DNA of 64,000 bases. Source: RGIG426 sp045639905 (lineage in GTDB: Bacteria; Bacillota; Clostridia; Oscillospirales; Acutalibacteraceae). A program made the position numbers and the translations under genes. This document shows positions 16,308 to 25,081 of the stretch, piece by piece. Each line of letters starts with the position of its first letter. Within the stretch, counting starts at the first letter, position 1. The stretch is taken from positions 124,001 through 188,000 of the forward strand of contig JAZUDZ010000026.1 in the NCBI GenBank assembly GCA_045639905.1, read 5' to 3'. The notes under the pieces were generated by a model that was not told the origin of the DNA, did not search any database, and saw only the letters and a program-made list of their open reading frames with translations.

Positions 16308-18368
16308 TTATATAGCTTCAATAGGTTTTTGTTTCTTAGACGACATCATTTGATATAAGAAAATAATGGCAATTACCAAAAGGCCTATTAAGTCTGTTAA
16401 CGTTCCGGGAATCATCATGCAAAGACCACCGGCTGCCAATCCAAAACGCAAAACCAGCGGTACTTTCTTAAACAGATGACCGTTTAATGATGCCGCAACA
16501 CCAAACAGACCGACAAGAGCACTTAACGAAATCTGAACGACTTCAAACCAGCCACTAACATTTTCAAATAACATAGCCGGACTATATGCAAATATGTACG
16601 GAACAATAAATGCAGCTATTGCCAGTTTTGTGGCATTAACACCTGTCTTCATCGGATTTGACTTGGCAATTGCAGATCCTGCATAAGCAGCCAAGGCAAC
16701 AGGCGGTGTAATATCGGCAACAATGCCAAAATAAAAGACAAAGAAATGTGCGGCAACAGGATCGAACCCAAGTTGCGTTAAAATTGGAGCACATGTCGCA
16801 GCCATGATGCAATAATTAGCTGTGGTCGGAACACCCATTCCAAGTACAATACAGCAAAGCATTGTAAGAAGAAGTCCGATAAATGTTGCATTACCTGCAA
16901 CAGAAACGATTCCATTAATCAAAATAGAGGCTAATCCCGTAACCGTAATACAACCTGCAATGATACCGGCCATAGCACAAGCAACAGCAACCGTGACAGC
17001 TCCTTTGGCTCCAGCAGCCAATGAGTCCAAAGTCATATAGGCGGTATCCTTTAGATTCATAACAAGAGACTTTCCGAAACTTTCTTCCTCTTTAAGTTCT
17101 TGCCTACGAACAATAAATTTATGAATACAACCGATAACAAGCGCAGCAATAATAGAAATTGCAGCAGATGCGGCCATTGTTTTTATATCTGCAGAAATCA
17201 ACCAAACCAAAATAACGAGCGGAATGATTAAATAACAGTTTTTTGCAAGAAAACTCCATTTTGGCAACTGGTCTTTAGGAATTCCCTTCAGTCCCAATTT
17301 TTTTGCTTCTAGGTGAACAGCAATAAAAATACCTGCAAAATACAAAACAGCAGGAAGAATTGCTTTCAGAGCAACTTGGCTATACGGAAGGTCCATGTAC
17401 TCAGCCATAAGGAAAGCCGCAGCGCCCATAATCGGTGGCATAATCTGTCCGCCAGTTGATGCAGCAGCTTCAACCGCGCCTGCAAATTCCGGCTTATATC
17501 CGGTTTTTTTCATCATTGGAATTGTGACTGAACCGGTTGTAACTGTATTACCAACAGAAGAACCGGAAACCATACCACATAAAGCGGACGAAATAACCGC
17601 AACCTTTGCAGGACCGCCACTAGACCAACCTGCAATACGGTTTGCAAATGAAATAAAGAAATTAGCAATACCTGTTCTTTCAAGGAAAGCACCGAAAATA
17701 ATGAAAAGAACAATGTATGTATAACAAACATTAATCGGAGTACCGATAACACCGCTTGTTGTATAGAACATACGATATACAATGGTTTTCAGTGCTTGAT
17801 AAAAATCTGTAACTCCATACTGGAACTGATTGTAAAATGCATAAACCAGCAGACATCCGGCAACACATAAAATAGGAATACCAACACTTCGTCTACAAAG
17901 CTCAACCAAGACAATAATTCCAATTACACCAAGAACAACATGTATAGGCTCAATTCTGGTTGCTAAACGAATCAGGACCTTTGCATTAAATGCAAAATAG
18001 AAAAAGCTTCCAGCTCCTAGGATCATTAATACAATGTCATACCATGGCATATAGTTCGTCTTAACATGTTTTTTATTGGCAGGAAACAGTAAAAAACCAA
18101 TAACAATAATACAACCAATAAAACGAGACAGTTTTACCTCAGGAAGACCTGTAAAGCATAATGTCATAAAAATACAATATGCTGAAAATACAGCTAATAA
18201 TCCCGTAATAATCCACTTCGGGACACCTGTCCAAATGCGCGTATTGGATTCCTTATCATATTTTCTCATGATGGAGTCAAGATCTTCCTCCATGGATGTG
18301 TTCGCCACATCAACAGAATCAGATTTTACTTCAACAACATCATCATTTTTTGACTTTTTCAGTTTCAA
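16308..18368 (-). CDS. TRAP transporter fused 4TM/12TM permease (TAXI type)
   Basis: The 686-residue protein joins the small (DctQ-like, about residues 45-170) and large (DctM-like, about 200-680) membrane subunits of a TRAP transporter in one chain, as is usual for TAXI-type systems. It shows many hydrophobic helices and the conserved segments SGSSVGNTVTTGSVTIPMMK, GGQIMPPIMGAAAFLMAEY and VPTTANYCIMA. TRAP systems use a sodium or proton gradient to import organic acids captured by an extracellular binding protein, here encoded just upstream at 18449. A short hydrophilic N-terminal stretch (about 40 residues) precedes the first helix. The cargo cannot be read from the sequence. Its place beside an isoleucine-controlled acyl-CoA ligase makes a carboxylic acid attractive. 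Confidence 0.9.
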   Translation of the reverse strand: MKLKKSKNDDVVEVKSDSVDVANTSMEEDLDSIMRKYDKESNTRIWTGVPKWIITGLLAVFSAYCIFMTLCFTGLPEVKLSRFIGCIIVIGFLLFPANKKHVKTNYMPWYDIVLMILGAGSFFYFAFNAKVLIRLATRIEPIHVVLGVIGIIVLVELCRRSVGIPILCVAGCLLVYAFYNQFQYGVTDFYQALKTIVYRMFYTTSGVIGTPINVCYTYIVLFIIFGAFLERTGIANFFISFANRIAGWSSGGPAKVAVISSALCGMVSGSSVGNTVTTGSVTIPMMKKTGYKPEFAGAVEAAASTGGQIMPPIMGAAAFLMAEYMDLPYSQVALKAILPAVLYFAGIFIAVHLEAKKLGLKGIPKDQLPKWSFLAKNCYLIIPLVILVWLISADIKTMAASAAISIIAALVIGCIHKFIVRRQELKEEESFGKSLVMNLKDTAYMTLDSLAAGAKGAVTVAVACAMAGIIAGCITVTGLASILINGIVSVAGNATFIGLLLTMLCCIVLGMGVPTTANYCIMAATCAPILTQLGFDPVAAHFFVFYFGIVADITPPVALAAYAGSAIAKSNPMKTGVNATKLAIAAFIVPYIFAYSPAMLFENVSGWFEVVQISLSALVGLFGVAASLNGHLFKKVPLVLRFGLAAGGLCMMIPGTLTDLIGLLVIAIIFLYQMMSSKKQKPIEAI

Positions 18369-18403
18369 CAGGACCTCACCTAATTTCTAATGTAAAATAA
18401 AAA

Positions 18404-18436
18404 CAGGGCTTCCGCAGCTTCCTGCAGAAAGCCCTG
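18404..18436 (-). terminator. Hairpin between the TAXI binding protein and its permease (partial terminator)
   Basis: CAGGGCTT / AAGCCCTG flank an inner GCAG / CTGC helix; the minus-strand RNA then reads TTTTTATTTT. Such hairpins commonly let a binding protein be made in excess over its membrane subunit. Confidence 0.65.
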
Positions 18437-18448
18437 AATTCTTAATAT

Positions 18449-19420
18449 TTAGGCAACAGTGTAGCCTTTCTCTTTGAAGTATTTAGCAGCGCCCGGATGA
18501 TACGGAACAGACGTAATAGAAGTGGCATAGTCAAGGTTCAACTCACCATACTTAGCATGATTCTGAACCTGAGACCCAGCATTCTCAAAAATATCTTTAA
18601 CAAATGCATAAGCTGCATCCTCAGATACATCATTTCGAACCAAAACAACAGCACCGACGCCGACAGTGGTAATATCATTCGGGGTATTATAACTATCTTT
18701 GGCAATCGTGCACTTAGTATAGTAAGGAGAAGATTTCAGAAGTTTATCAATGTGTTCGTCATCGATGGAAACCAAATAAACTTGCTTTGTAGCAGACAAA
18801 GACGTTACAGCTGTTGTCGGAGCACCTGCAACAATGAAAGCAGCATCAATCAAACCATCTTTCAAAGCATCAGCGGAATCACCGAAGGACTGATAAGTAG
18901 GCTGAATATCTTCTTCTTTCAAATCATAGCAGCCAAGAACATCAATGGCGTTGAAATACACACCAGAACCTGCGGCACCGATAGAAACTTTTTTACCTTT
19001 CAAATCAGCAACCGTTTTGATTTCCGGGTTCAAGGTAACAATCTGAACCTGTTCTGTGTATAAGGCAGCCAATGTAGAGAAACAGTCAACTTTCTTCTCA
19101 AAGAGATTGGTTCCGGCGTAAGCATAAGCCATAACGTCAGACTGGCAGAAAGCAAACTGAGCGGTGTTAGCTTCCATCTCTTCGATGTTTGCCTGAGAAC
19201 CATTTCCGACAACACCAACAACGTCAATGCCAGCATTATTTGTGGCATGTTGAGCCAAAACAGAACCAAACGCATAATAAGTTCCGGACTCACCGCCTGT
19301 AACAAAACGATATTTTGTAGCTTTGGCAGTTTCGGAAGTTTCGTTTGAATTCCCGGCAGAGCAAGCAGCCAAGGCCACTACCATGCAAAGAATTAACATA
19401 ATGGAAAGAATCTTTTTCAT
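18449..19420 (-). CDS. TAXI-family TRAP solute-binding lipoprotein
   Basis: The protein starts MKKILSIMLILCMVVALAAC, a lipoprotein signal peptide with the lipobox LAAC (mature N-terminus at C20). The TAXI domain follows, with FVTGGESGTYYAFGSVLAQH at about 38-57, GSQANIEEM, and a GSGVYFNA segment. It captures a solute outside the membrane and hands it to the fused permease encoded next. I chose the ATG at 19418-19420 because GAGGT is 8 bases upstream; an in-frame GTG 21 bases earlier would place that site inside the gene. The 323-residue length is normal. Promoter 19468-19496 drives it. TAXI ligands known in other bacteria include glutamate and other carboxylates. The ligand here is unknown. 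Confidence 0.9.
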   Translation of the reverse strand: MKKILSIMLILCMVVALAACSAGNSNETSETAKATKYRFVTGGESGTYYAFGSVLAQHATNNAGIDVVGVVGNGSQANIEEMEANTAQFAFCQSDVMAYAYAGTNLFEKKVDCFSTLAALYTEQVQIVTLNPEIKTVADLKGKKVSIGAAGSGVYFNAIDVLGCYDLKEEDIQPTYQSFGDSADALKDGLIDAAFIVAGAPTTAVTSLSATKQVYLVSIDDEHIDKLLKSSPYYTKCTIAKDSYNTPNDITTVGVGAVVLVRNDVSEDAAYAFVKDIFENAGSQVQNHAKYGELNLDYATSITSVPYHPGAAKYFKEKGYTVA

Positions 19421-19467
19421 TGTGTTTACCTCACTTTTCACGTGTAATACGCATAATTTGCTCTATT

Positions 19468-19496
19468 ATTATAAACGAATTTACAAATAAGGTCAA
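19468..19496 (-). promoter_or_regulatory. Promoter of the TAXI-TRAP operon
   Basis: TTGACC (19496-19491) and TATAAT (19473-19468), 17-base spacer, on the minus strand. The -35 lies inside the terminator hairpin of the preceding EIIC-EAL gene. Confidence 0.7.
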
Positions 19497-19519
19497 GGAC
19501 AACAATACTTGGACCTTAT
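19487..19519 (-). terminator. Terminator after the EIIC-EAL gene
   Basis: ATAAGGTC / GACCTTAT plus AAG / CTT form a stem with one unpaired base, followed on the minus strand by TTATTTGTAAATT. The U run is imperfect. Confidence 0.6.
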
Positions 19520-19521
19520 CA

Positions 19522-21633
19522 TCACAGAATTGTTCCCTTTTCCTGTAAAAATTCAACAAGATCATCAAACGGAAGCGCCTTACTATACAAATAACCTTGA
19601 TAAATCTCGCATCCGAGTTCCATCAAACGTTCTTTTTGTTCTTCCGTTTCAACATACTCCGCAATAATATGGAAGTCAAGTTTATTGGCAAGACCGCAAA
19701 CGACCTGTACTATATCAGCCGATCGTTGGTTGTTCAAAATATCACGAACCAAAGCCCCATCAAGTTTAACATAACTAAAACGGTTATTTTGCATCGCGCT
19801 CATAGAACTGTGTCCCATACCGAAATCATCCATAATCAGCTCTACCCCGTTCTCCTGTAGGTCTTTTACAAGATCCTCAACAAACGGCATCGAAGCAAGC
19901 GCACCTTGTTCCGTGATTTCGAGTGCTAATGTACAAGAGCCAAAATCATACTTTTTAATAATATCCTTAACATTTCTGGCAAACTCACCATCTTCAAGCT
20001 GTTGAGGTAAAATGTTGACAGACATCTTAAAATTCTCACAACCATATTTGTTCAGTCTTTCCAAAGAAGCACAAGACATTTGAATAATCAAATAGGTCAT
20101 TTGGTTGGCAAATCCATCTTCGTAAACCAACTGTACAGCTAACGGAGGATATATATATCCACAAAGAGGATGCTTCCACCGGAAGAGACCTTCACAACCG
20201 ATAACTTCACCATCATTGTTAAGCTGTGGCTGGTAGTACAAAGCAATTTCTCTGGCTCGAATGGCATCATACAGGTCTGAAAGTAAGCCTTTTGCAGCAA
20301 TATTAATCGCTTTATCCCCTTTCAGCAATTGCGGGATTTTGCCAACACTCTCGCCTTCTTTTACCAATTCAACAATTTCAGGAACTTTTTCTTCAATCAA
20401 CTTAGCCCGCGGTTTGCTAAGAAAACGAATAAAAGGAATATAGATTAGCGTTCCAACTCCCAAATTGAAAATCTGAAGAACAGAGCCCCAAATGGAGCCG
20501 GTCGCAAAATAACCGCTAAACACAATCGGTGTCATAGGATTAACCGATGTTGTTACAATAGGAACAATCCCTATTTTCATACATCCCACACTGATAAAAA
20601 ACAACACAATCGGGACAACGATAAACGGAATAAACATAATCGGGTTAAATAATACGGGAAGACCAAAGAAAACAGGTTCTCCTATATTAAATAGCGTAGG
20701 AACAGCGAGTACTTTTCCAGCACGATGATTACCGGGTTCATGAGAAGCAAAAAACAATGCTACAACAAGGCAAAGAACACTTCCCATGCCTCCTATAAAT
20801 ACAAATGAATTGAAAAAGGTTGAAGAAAACAATTCCGTTGCCTTCCCACCCATCCATATTTGATAAGCATTCGTATCAATACAATATGACTCAATAGCAG
20901 AAGAGAAATCATTAAATCCTTCTACACCTGCAAACCCGAAAAGATACATTACCTGAGCCAAAAGTACATATAACAAAGAGTTGCCAAATGTCGCTTTATA
21001 TCCAACAAATATCTTGCTGACAACGTAGTTCAACAACCACGGAACGCTGTGAAATCCAAAAACAGCATATAAACAAGCACGAATGGCAAACACAAAGAAA
21101 AACACTATCGCTATAGGTTTTATCGTATGAATTGACAAAGAAAAATGTGTATCACCCAACATTGAAAAAGGTACCAAACGTTTGGTCATTCGTACGATGA
21201 AATAGTTTAAAAGTGAACAAACAGCATAAGAAACAAGAATTGCAAAAATGGAATATATGCAAATGAATTGCTCAGACAGTAAAGCATTGCCATCATATAC
21301 AAATATAAAATAAGATACGAGTGATATTAAAAGATACACTCCATAACGATTATGATCAACTTGATCACGGTAAGCAATTCCCATCGTAACAGCTAATATT
21401 AATGAAAAACTTCCTAAAGTAAAGCGATAGATGGAAGAAATACATGTGAAAAACACACCACCGCAAACGTTTTCCAGCCAGTTTTGATACTCAGCGTTGG
21501 GAAAGTCCCTTAAAATCAAAGCAAAGGCACCTATAATCATAAAAGGAGAAACCAAAGACAATGCATTTCTCAAAATACATAAGAAGTGACTATTATCAAT
21601 TTTTTGGTAAATTTTTAACAACGTATTTTCCAT
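19522..21633 (-). CDS. PTS EIIC-like membrane domain fused to an EAL c-di-GMP phosphodiesterase
   Basis: Residues 1 to about 410 form a lactose/cellobiose-type PTS EIIC membrane domain with roughly ten helices and the substrate-site motif FNIGEPVFFGLP at 315-326. After a linker, residues about 455-700 form an EAL domain. All key catalytic residues are present: E481 (as EGL rather than EAL), N540, E572, the DD pair 602-603, K623, E659 and Q679 (YQGYLYSKAL). It should therefore hydrolyse cyclic di-GMP. No EIIA or EIIB domain is encoded nearby, so the EIIC part more likely senses or binds a saccharide than transports it by phosphorylation. That would link sugar availability to c-di-GMP level. 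It has a terminator behind it and appears to be a single-gene unit. Confidence 0.9.
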   Translation of the reverse strand: MENTLLKIYQKIDNSHFLCILRNALSLVSPFMIIGAFALILRDFPNAEYQNWLENVCGGVFFTCISSIYRFTLGSFSLILAVTMGIAYRDQVDHNRYGVYLLISLVSYFIFVYDGNALLSEQFICIYSIFAILVSYAVCSLLNYFIVRMTKRLVPFSMLGDTHFSLSIHTIKPIAIVFFFVFAIRACLYAVFGFHSVPWLLNYVVSKIFVGYKATFGNSLLYVLLAQVMYLFGFAGVEGFNDFSSAIESYCIDTNAYQIWMGGKATELFSSTFFNSFVFIGGMGSVLCLVVALFFASHEPGNHRAGKVLAVPTLFNIGEPVFFGLPVLFNPIMFIPFIVVPIVLFFISVGCMKIGIVPIVTTSVNPMTPIVFSGYFATGSIWGSVLQIFNLGVGTLIYIPFIRFLSKPRAKLIEEKVPEIVELVKEGESVGKIPQLLKGDKAINIAAKGLLSDLYDAIRAREIALYYQPQLNNDGEVIGCEGLFRWKHPLCGYIYPPLAVQLVYEDGFANQMTYLIIQMSCASLERLNKYGCENFKMSVNILPQQLEDGEFARNVKDIIKKYDFGSCTLALEITEQGALASMPFVEDLVKDLQENGVELIMDDFGMGHSSMSAMQNNRFSYVKLDGALVRDILNNQRSADIVQVVCGLANKLDFHIIAEYVETEEQKERLMELGCEIYQGYLYSKALPFDDLVEFLQEKGTIL

Positions 21634-21698
21634 TTTTTACCTACTTTCTAGTCCTTTAAGCAAAAGTTTCCTGTAAAGCTAGTTGCCTTTCCAGCAAT

Positions 21699-22196
21699 TC
21701 ACTTAAATATTTTAATACTCCCAAGTCGTTGAATCAAAAGGCCTCCGAGTAATCCTATTAATGTTCCGGCAATTGTACCGGATAATAACAACACCGGAAG
21801 ATAATAAACTATACTTGTTGATTCTACAACGCAAATCGCCACAAATAACTGCCCTATATTGTGAGATACGGCCCCGGAAACGCTCACCCCAACTGGAGAG
21901 AATTTTCCCGTTTTTTTCATAATCATCATAATCAAAAAGCTAAGGATTCCACCGGCTAAGGCAAACCACATTGAAAACAAATTTCCAAAGGTAAATCCTG
22001 CCAAAACTATGCGAAGCACAGAAACCCCAAAAGCAATTCGATAATTTGTAGTATAGATAGCGACTAATACAACTAAGTTGGCCAGTCCAAGTTTTACTCC
22101 GGGAATGCCCAAAGAAAACGGAATACAAGACTCTAAATACGACAGTATAAAAGCCAGCGCAATCAGTAAACCGATATATGGAATCTGTTTTTTCAT
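21699..22196 (-). CDS. Gx-family / heptaprenyl diphosphate synthase component I-like membrane protein
   Basis: The 165-residue protein is almost wholly hydrophobic, with about five helices. It matches the family annotated as Gx transporter or heptaprenyl diphosphate synthase component I, with conserved segments ESCIPF.LGIPGVKLGLANLVVL (residues 22-44) and GAVSHNIGQL. Members are commonly found behind Rnf and NusG-II genes, as here. The name of the family reflects an old annotation, and its biochemical role is unclear; a small-molecule (ECF-like) transport role has been suggested. It starts 12 bases after the NusG-II gene and is the last gene of the Rnf operon. Confidence 0.75.
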   Translation of the reverse strand: MKKQIPYIGLLIALAFILSYLESCIPFSLGIPGVKLGLANLVVLVAIYTTNYRIAFGVSVLRIVLAGFTFGNLFSMWFALAGGILSFLIMMIMKKTGKFSPVGVSVSGAVSHNIGQLFVAICVVESTSIVYYLPVLLLSGTIAGTLIGLLGGLLIQRLGSIKIFK

Positions 22197-22208
22197 ATAA
22201 CTCCCCCA

Positions 22209-22574
22209 CTAAATAACGATATCAGGTAAAGAGTCATTGTGCGGTTCTTCAATTGTTACTACCAATTTATGTGGTAAGCAAACAATGGTCTCGCCTGACA
22301 GATGTATTTTCTTGTGATGAACACAAATCTGCTCAGGACAGTTTGAAGAAACAACAGAAACATATCCGTTTTGGATCTGAATCTCGTTAGTTCCATAATC
22401 TGTTTGAATAACATGAAGACTATCTTCTAAAAGCTCATATCGTGCGTATTCTGAGCCGTCAAGAAATACAAATACCATTGCATTTTCAACTTGAGGCCGA
22501 AGAATAAACAAAAGAAATGTAACGACAATCAACACAAAAACGGAACCGATTAATATCCAATCTGCTTTTTTCAT
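22209..22574 (-). CDS. NusG domain II-containing membrane-anchored protein
   Basis: The 121-residue protein has one N-terminal membrane helix (about residues 7-27) and a C-terminal extracytoplasmic beta-rich domain with the segment SSNCPEQICVHHKKIHLSGETIVCLPHKLVV, typical of stand-alone NusG-II (KOW-like) proteins. Despite the name it is not a transcription factor. Such genes are found beside apbE and rnf in Clostridia, and their role in Rnf assembly or flavinylation is not settled. The start overlaps the apbE stop by 4 bases, which supports coupling. Confidence 0.8.
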   Translation of the reverse strand: MKKADWILIGSVFVLIVVTFLLFILRPQVENAMVFVFLDGSEYARYELLEDSLHVIQTDYGTNEIQIQNGYVSVVSSNCPEQICVHHKKIHLSGETIVCLPHKLVVTIEEPHNDSLPDIVI

Positions 22575-23662
22575 TCTTCACAAATATATGATTGAAATCC
22601 ACTGCTTTTAACAATTGAATAATCTTGAAGGACCCAAAGTGCTTCAACACCATCCAGCGATTCAATCATTTTCTTTCCTTCATCTAAATTCATCAAAAAC
22701 AAAGAAGTTGACAAAGCATCAGCGAATCCGGAATCCTTGGTTATAACCGTCACCGAATGGAATGTATTGGCAGGATATAAAGATTTTAGATCAATTATAT
22801 GACAAAATCGATGACCATCTGCTTCATAAAATCGCTGATAATCTCCGCTTGTCACAACAGAACAATCAGCAATATTAACAGACATCAAATAGCCTTCTTC
22901 GTCAAATGCTTTCGGGTCGGCAATACCAATCACCCAAGGATGATTCATATCTTCTTTACCACCTACGGCACGCACATTGCCTCCCATATTGATTGCTGCA
23001 GAAGAAATACCTTTTTCTTCCAGCCATTTTGCCGCACATTCAACGGCATACCCTTTTGCAATAGCCCCAACATTTAACCGAACATCTTTATCGGTTATAT
23101 ACACAGTATGATTGTTTCGGTCAATATCAACATAATTCCAGCCATGGTAAGTTGCATTGTATTCCAGCGTACTATCATTTGGCACCGCTATAATCGCATC
23201 CTCTTCAGCAGTTGCCATTTCATAATACTGATGCCAAACAGACATCAAACGGCCATAAGTCGGATCAAGAATACCACCTGAAAATTCTGTCATTTCCTTA
23301 CAATATTCAAGTAAAGAAATAATCCTTTCATCAACTACAACAGAATTCTTACCGGCCGCATCATTAATCGTCTTGATATTATTGACCCCATCATATGTGT
23401 TATAAATATCATATAATTGGTGATATTCTGTCAAATAATCGTGTATATCCGAAGATAGTTTGGAAAATTCTTCGTCAGAGGATGTATATGCAAAAAACGA
23501 GAAAACCGTATCAAAGATGTCAGTATAATATACCTTTCGAATTTCATAATCAGCATCGGATTCATCTTTGGATGAATCGCTAAACGGATTATTCACTTCT
23601 TGACATCCACATAAACAAAGCAAAATTGTAATAATAGAGCAAATTGCAAAAAATCGTTTCAT
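22571..23662 (-). CDS. apbE: FAD:protein FMN transferase ApbE (lipoprotein)
   Basis: ApbE attaches FMN through a phosphoester bond to threonine in RnfD and RnfG (and similar proteins) outside the membrane. The 363-residue protein begins with a lipoprotein signal ending LCLCGC, so it is anchored on the outer face. The characteristic segments are DPTYGRLMSVW, NVGAIAKGYAVECAAKWL, AINMGGNVRAVGG and the C-terminal VTSGDYQRFYEADGHRFCHIID, with the metal- and FAD-binding residues in place. It follows rnfB by 12 bases on the same strand. This gives a direct functional link, since RnfG (T in SGATYTSTA) and RnfD in this operon carry target motifs. Confidence 0.92.
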   Translation of the reverse strand: MKRFFAICSIITILLCLCGCQEVNNPFSDSSKDESDADYEIRKVYYTDIFDTVFSFFAYTSSDEEFSKLSSDIHDYLTEYHQLYDIYNTYDGVNNIKTINDAAGKNSVVVDERIISLLEYCKEMTEFSGGILDPTYGRLMSVWHQYYEMATAEEDAIIAVPNDSTLEYNATYHGWNYVDIDRNNHTVYITDKDVRLNVGAIAKGYAVECAAKWLEEKGISSAAINMGGNVRAVGGKEDMNHPWVIGIADPKAFDEEGYLMSVNIADCSVVTSGDYQRFYEADGHRFCHIIDLKSLYPANTFHSVTVITKDSGFADALSTSLFLMNLDEGKKMIESLDGVEALWVLQDYSIVKSSGFQSYICEE

Positions 23663-23674
23663 AATAATCCTCTT

Positions 23675-24487
23675 TTAGGATAACTTAATAATAACATTTA
23701 TCGGACATTTTTCAGCACATTTTCCGCATCCAATACATTTTTCTTGATCAATATGAGCAATATTATTTTCAAGTGTAATGGCATCCGCTTCACAATTCCG
23801 TGCACATAAACCACACCCGATACACCCGGCTGAGCACATATCTTTTACCGTTTTTCCTCGTTCCTGACTAAAACAACGAACAACATACGTAGCATCATAC
23901 GGCACCAATTCGATAAGATTATGTGGACAAGTATCTATACATTTCCCACATGCTTTACATTTCTCACGGTCAACCTCTGCTGCACCACGAACAATATGAA
24001 TCGCATCAAAAGGACAAGCCTGAACACAGGAACCAAGACCGGTACATCCATAGGCACATGCTTTCGGTCCTCTACCAGGCGTCAAAGCAACTTCATGGCA
24101 GTTGTTTGACCCAAAATATGAATAAATATAACGAGAAGTATCACAGGTTCCTTTACATTTTACAAAGGCTGTTTTACGAACAAAATCGGTCTCAACCCCC
24201 ATAATTTGTGAAACAGCTTTTGCCGCCTCAGCCCCCCCAACAGGACAAGCATTTGGCTTTGCGTCACCATTTGCGATTGCTTCTGCCAAAGCATCACACC
24301 CGGCAAAGCCACATCCGCCACAGTTATTTCCAGGAAGAACTTCACGAATTTTCTCAATTGTTTCGTCTGTTGGGACAAAAAGAGTTTTATCGGCAATGCC
24401 AAGAAGTAAACCAATCGCCAATCCGGTCCCGCCTACAATTGCGGCAGCGATGCAAATGGCAGTTGCAGAAACAGAAAGTAACAACAT
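23675..24487 (-). CDS. rnfB: Rnf complex iron-sulfur subunit RnfB
   Basis: RnfB receives electrons from reduced ferredoxin in the Na+- or H+-translocating ferredoxin:NAD oxidoreductase. The 270-residue chain has one N-terminal membrane helix and then the CGGCGFAGCDALAEAI cluster motif near residues 56-71. Several 4Fe-4S motifs follow in the C-terminal half (SCVQACPF, CKACGKCIDTCPHN, CIGCGLCARNCEAD and CIGCGKCAEKCPIN). It is the last of the six rnf genes, 18 bases after rnfA. Order and length match the Clostridium-type rnfCDGEAB operon. By coupling ferredoxin and NAD to an ion gradient, the complex could supply low-potential electrons for the ferredoxin-dependent enzymes elsewhere in the window. 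Confidence 0.95.
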   Translation of the reverse strand: MLLLSVSATAICIAAAIVGGTGLAIGLLLGIADKTLFVPTDETIEKIREVLPGNNCGGCGFAGCDALAEAIANGDAKPNACPVGGAEAAKAVSQIMGVETDFVRKTAFVKCKGTCDTSRYIYSYFGSNNCHEVALTPGRGPKACAYGCTGLGSCVQACPFDAIHIVRGAAEVDREKCKACGKCIDTCPHNLIELVPYDATYVVRCFSQERGKTVKDMCSAGCIGCGLCARNCEADAITLENNIAHIDQEKCIGCGKCAEKCPINVIIKLS

Positions 24488-24505
24488 AAAACATACCTTC
24501 CTTTC

Positions 24506-25081
24506 TTACAACAAGTCCTTAAAGCCAAAAAACGCAATGGCCATAAGTCCTGCTGTGATTAAAGTAATCGGCATTCCTTTAAAAGAATTCGGCACATCGT
24601 TATTCGCTGTTTTTTCTCGAATACCGGCAAGGATTACAATAGCAACTAAAAAACCGACTGCCGTACCGAAGCCGGTTATTACACTGGTAAGAAAATTGTT
24701 TTCTTGTTGAACATTTGTCAATGCAACACCAAGAACAGCACAGTTTGTTGTAATCAACGGAAGATAAACACCTAGAGCAGAATATAAAGAACGACTGAAT
24801 TTCTTTAACACCATTTCAACAAGCTGAACTAAAGCTGCAATAACCAAAATAAAGATAATGGTATTCATATAGGTGAGTTTAAGAGGAACTAAAACAAAAG
24901 AATATAATATACTTGTCAGGGCCGAAGAAATGGTAATAACAAAGATTACTGCAAAACCCATTCCGGAAGCCGTCTTAACCTGTTTGGAAACTCCAAGAAA
25001 AGGACATAACCCAAGAAACTGACTAAGAACAACGTTGTTTATAAATGCTGTTGTCAGTAAAACAAGAAATATAGTACTCAT
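24506..25081 (-). CDS. rnfA: Rnf complex membrane subunit RnfA
   Basis: RnfA is an integral membrane subunit related to NqrE. Together with RnfE it holds a membrane-embedded iron-sulfur site and forms part of the ion path. The 191-residue protein has six predicted helices and the family segments NNVVLSQFLGLCPFLGVS (residues 15-32) and ITTNCAVLGVAL, which contain the conserved cysteines. Its start overlaps the rnfE stop (ATGA-type overlap at 25078-25081). Length and order are normal. Confidence 0.95.
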   Translation of the reverse strand: MSTIFLVLLTTAFINNVVLSQFLGLCPFLGVSKQVKTASGMGFAVIFVITISSALTSILYSFVLVPLKLTYMNTIIFILVIAALVQLVEMVLKKFSRSLYSALGVYLPLITTNCAVLGVALTNVQQENNFLTSVITGFGTAVGFLVAIVILAGIREKTANNDVPNSFKGMPITLITAGLMAIAFFGFKDLL

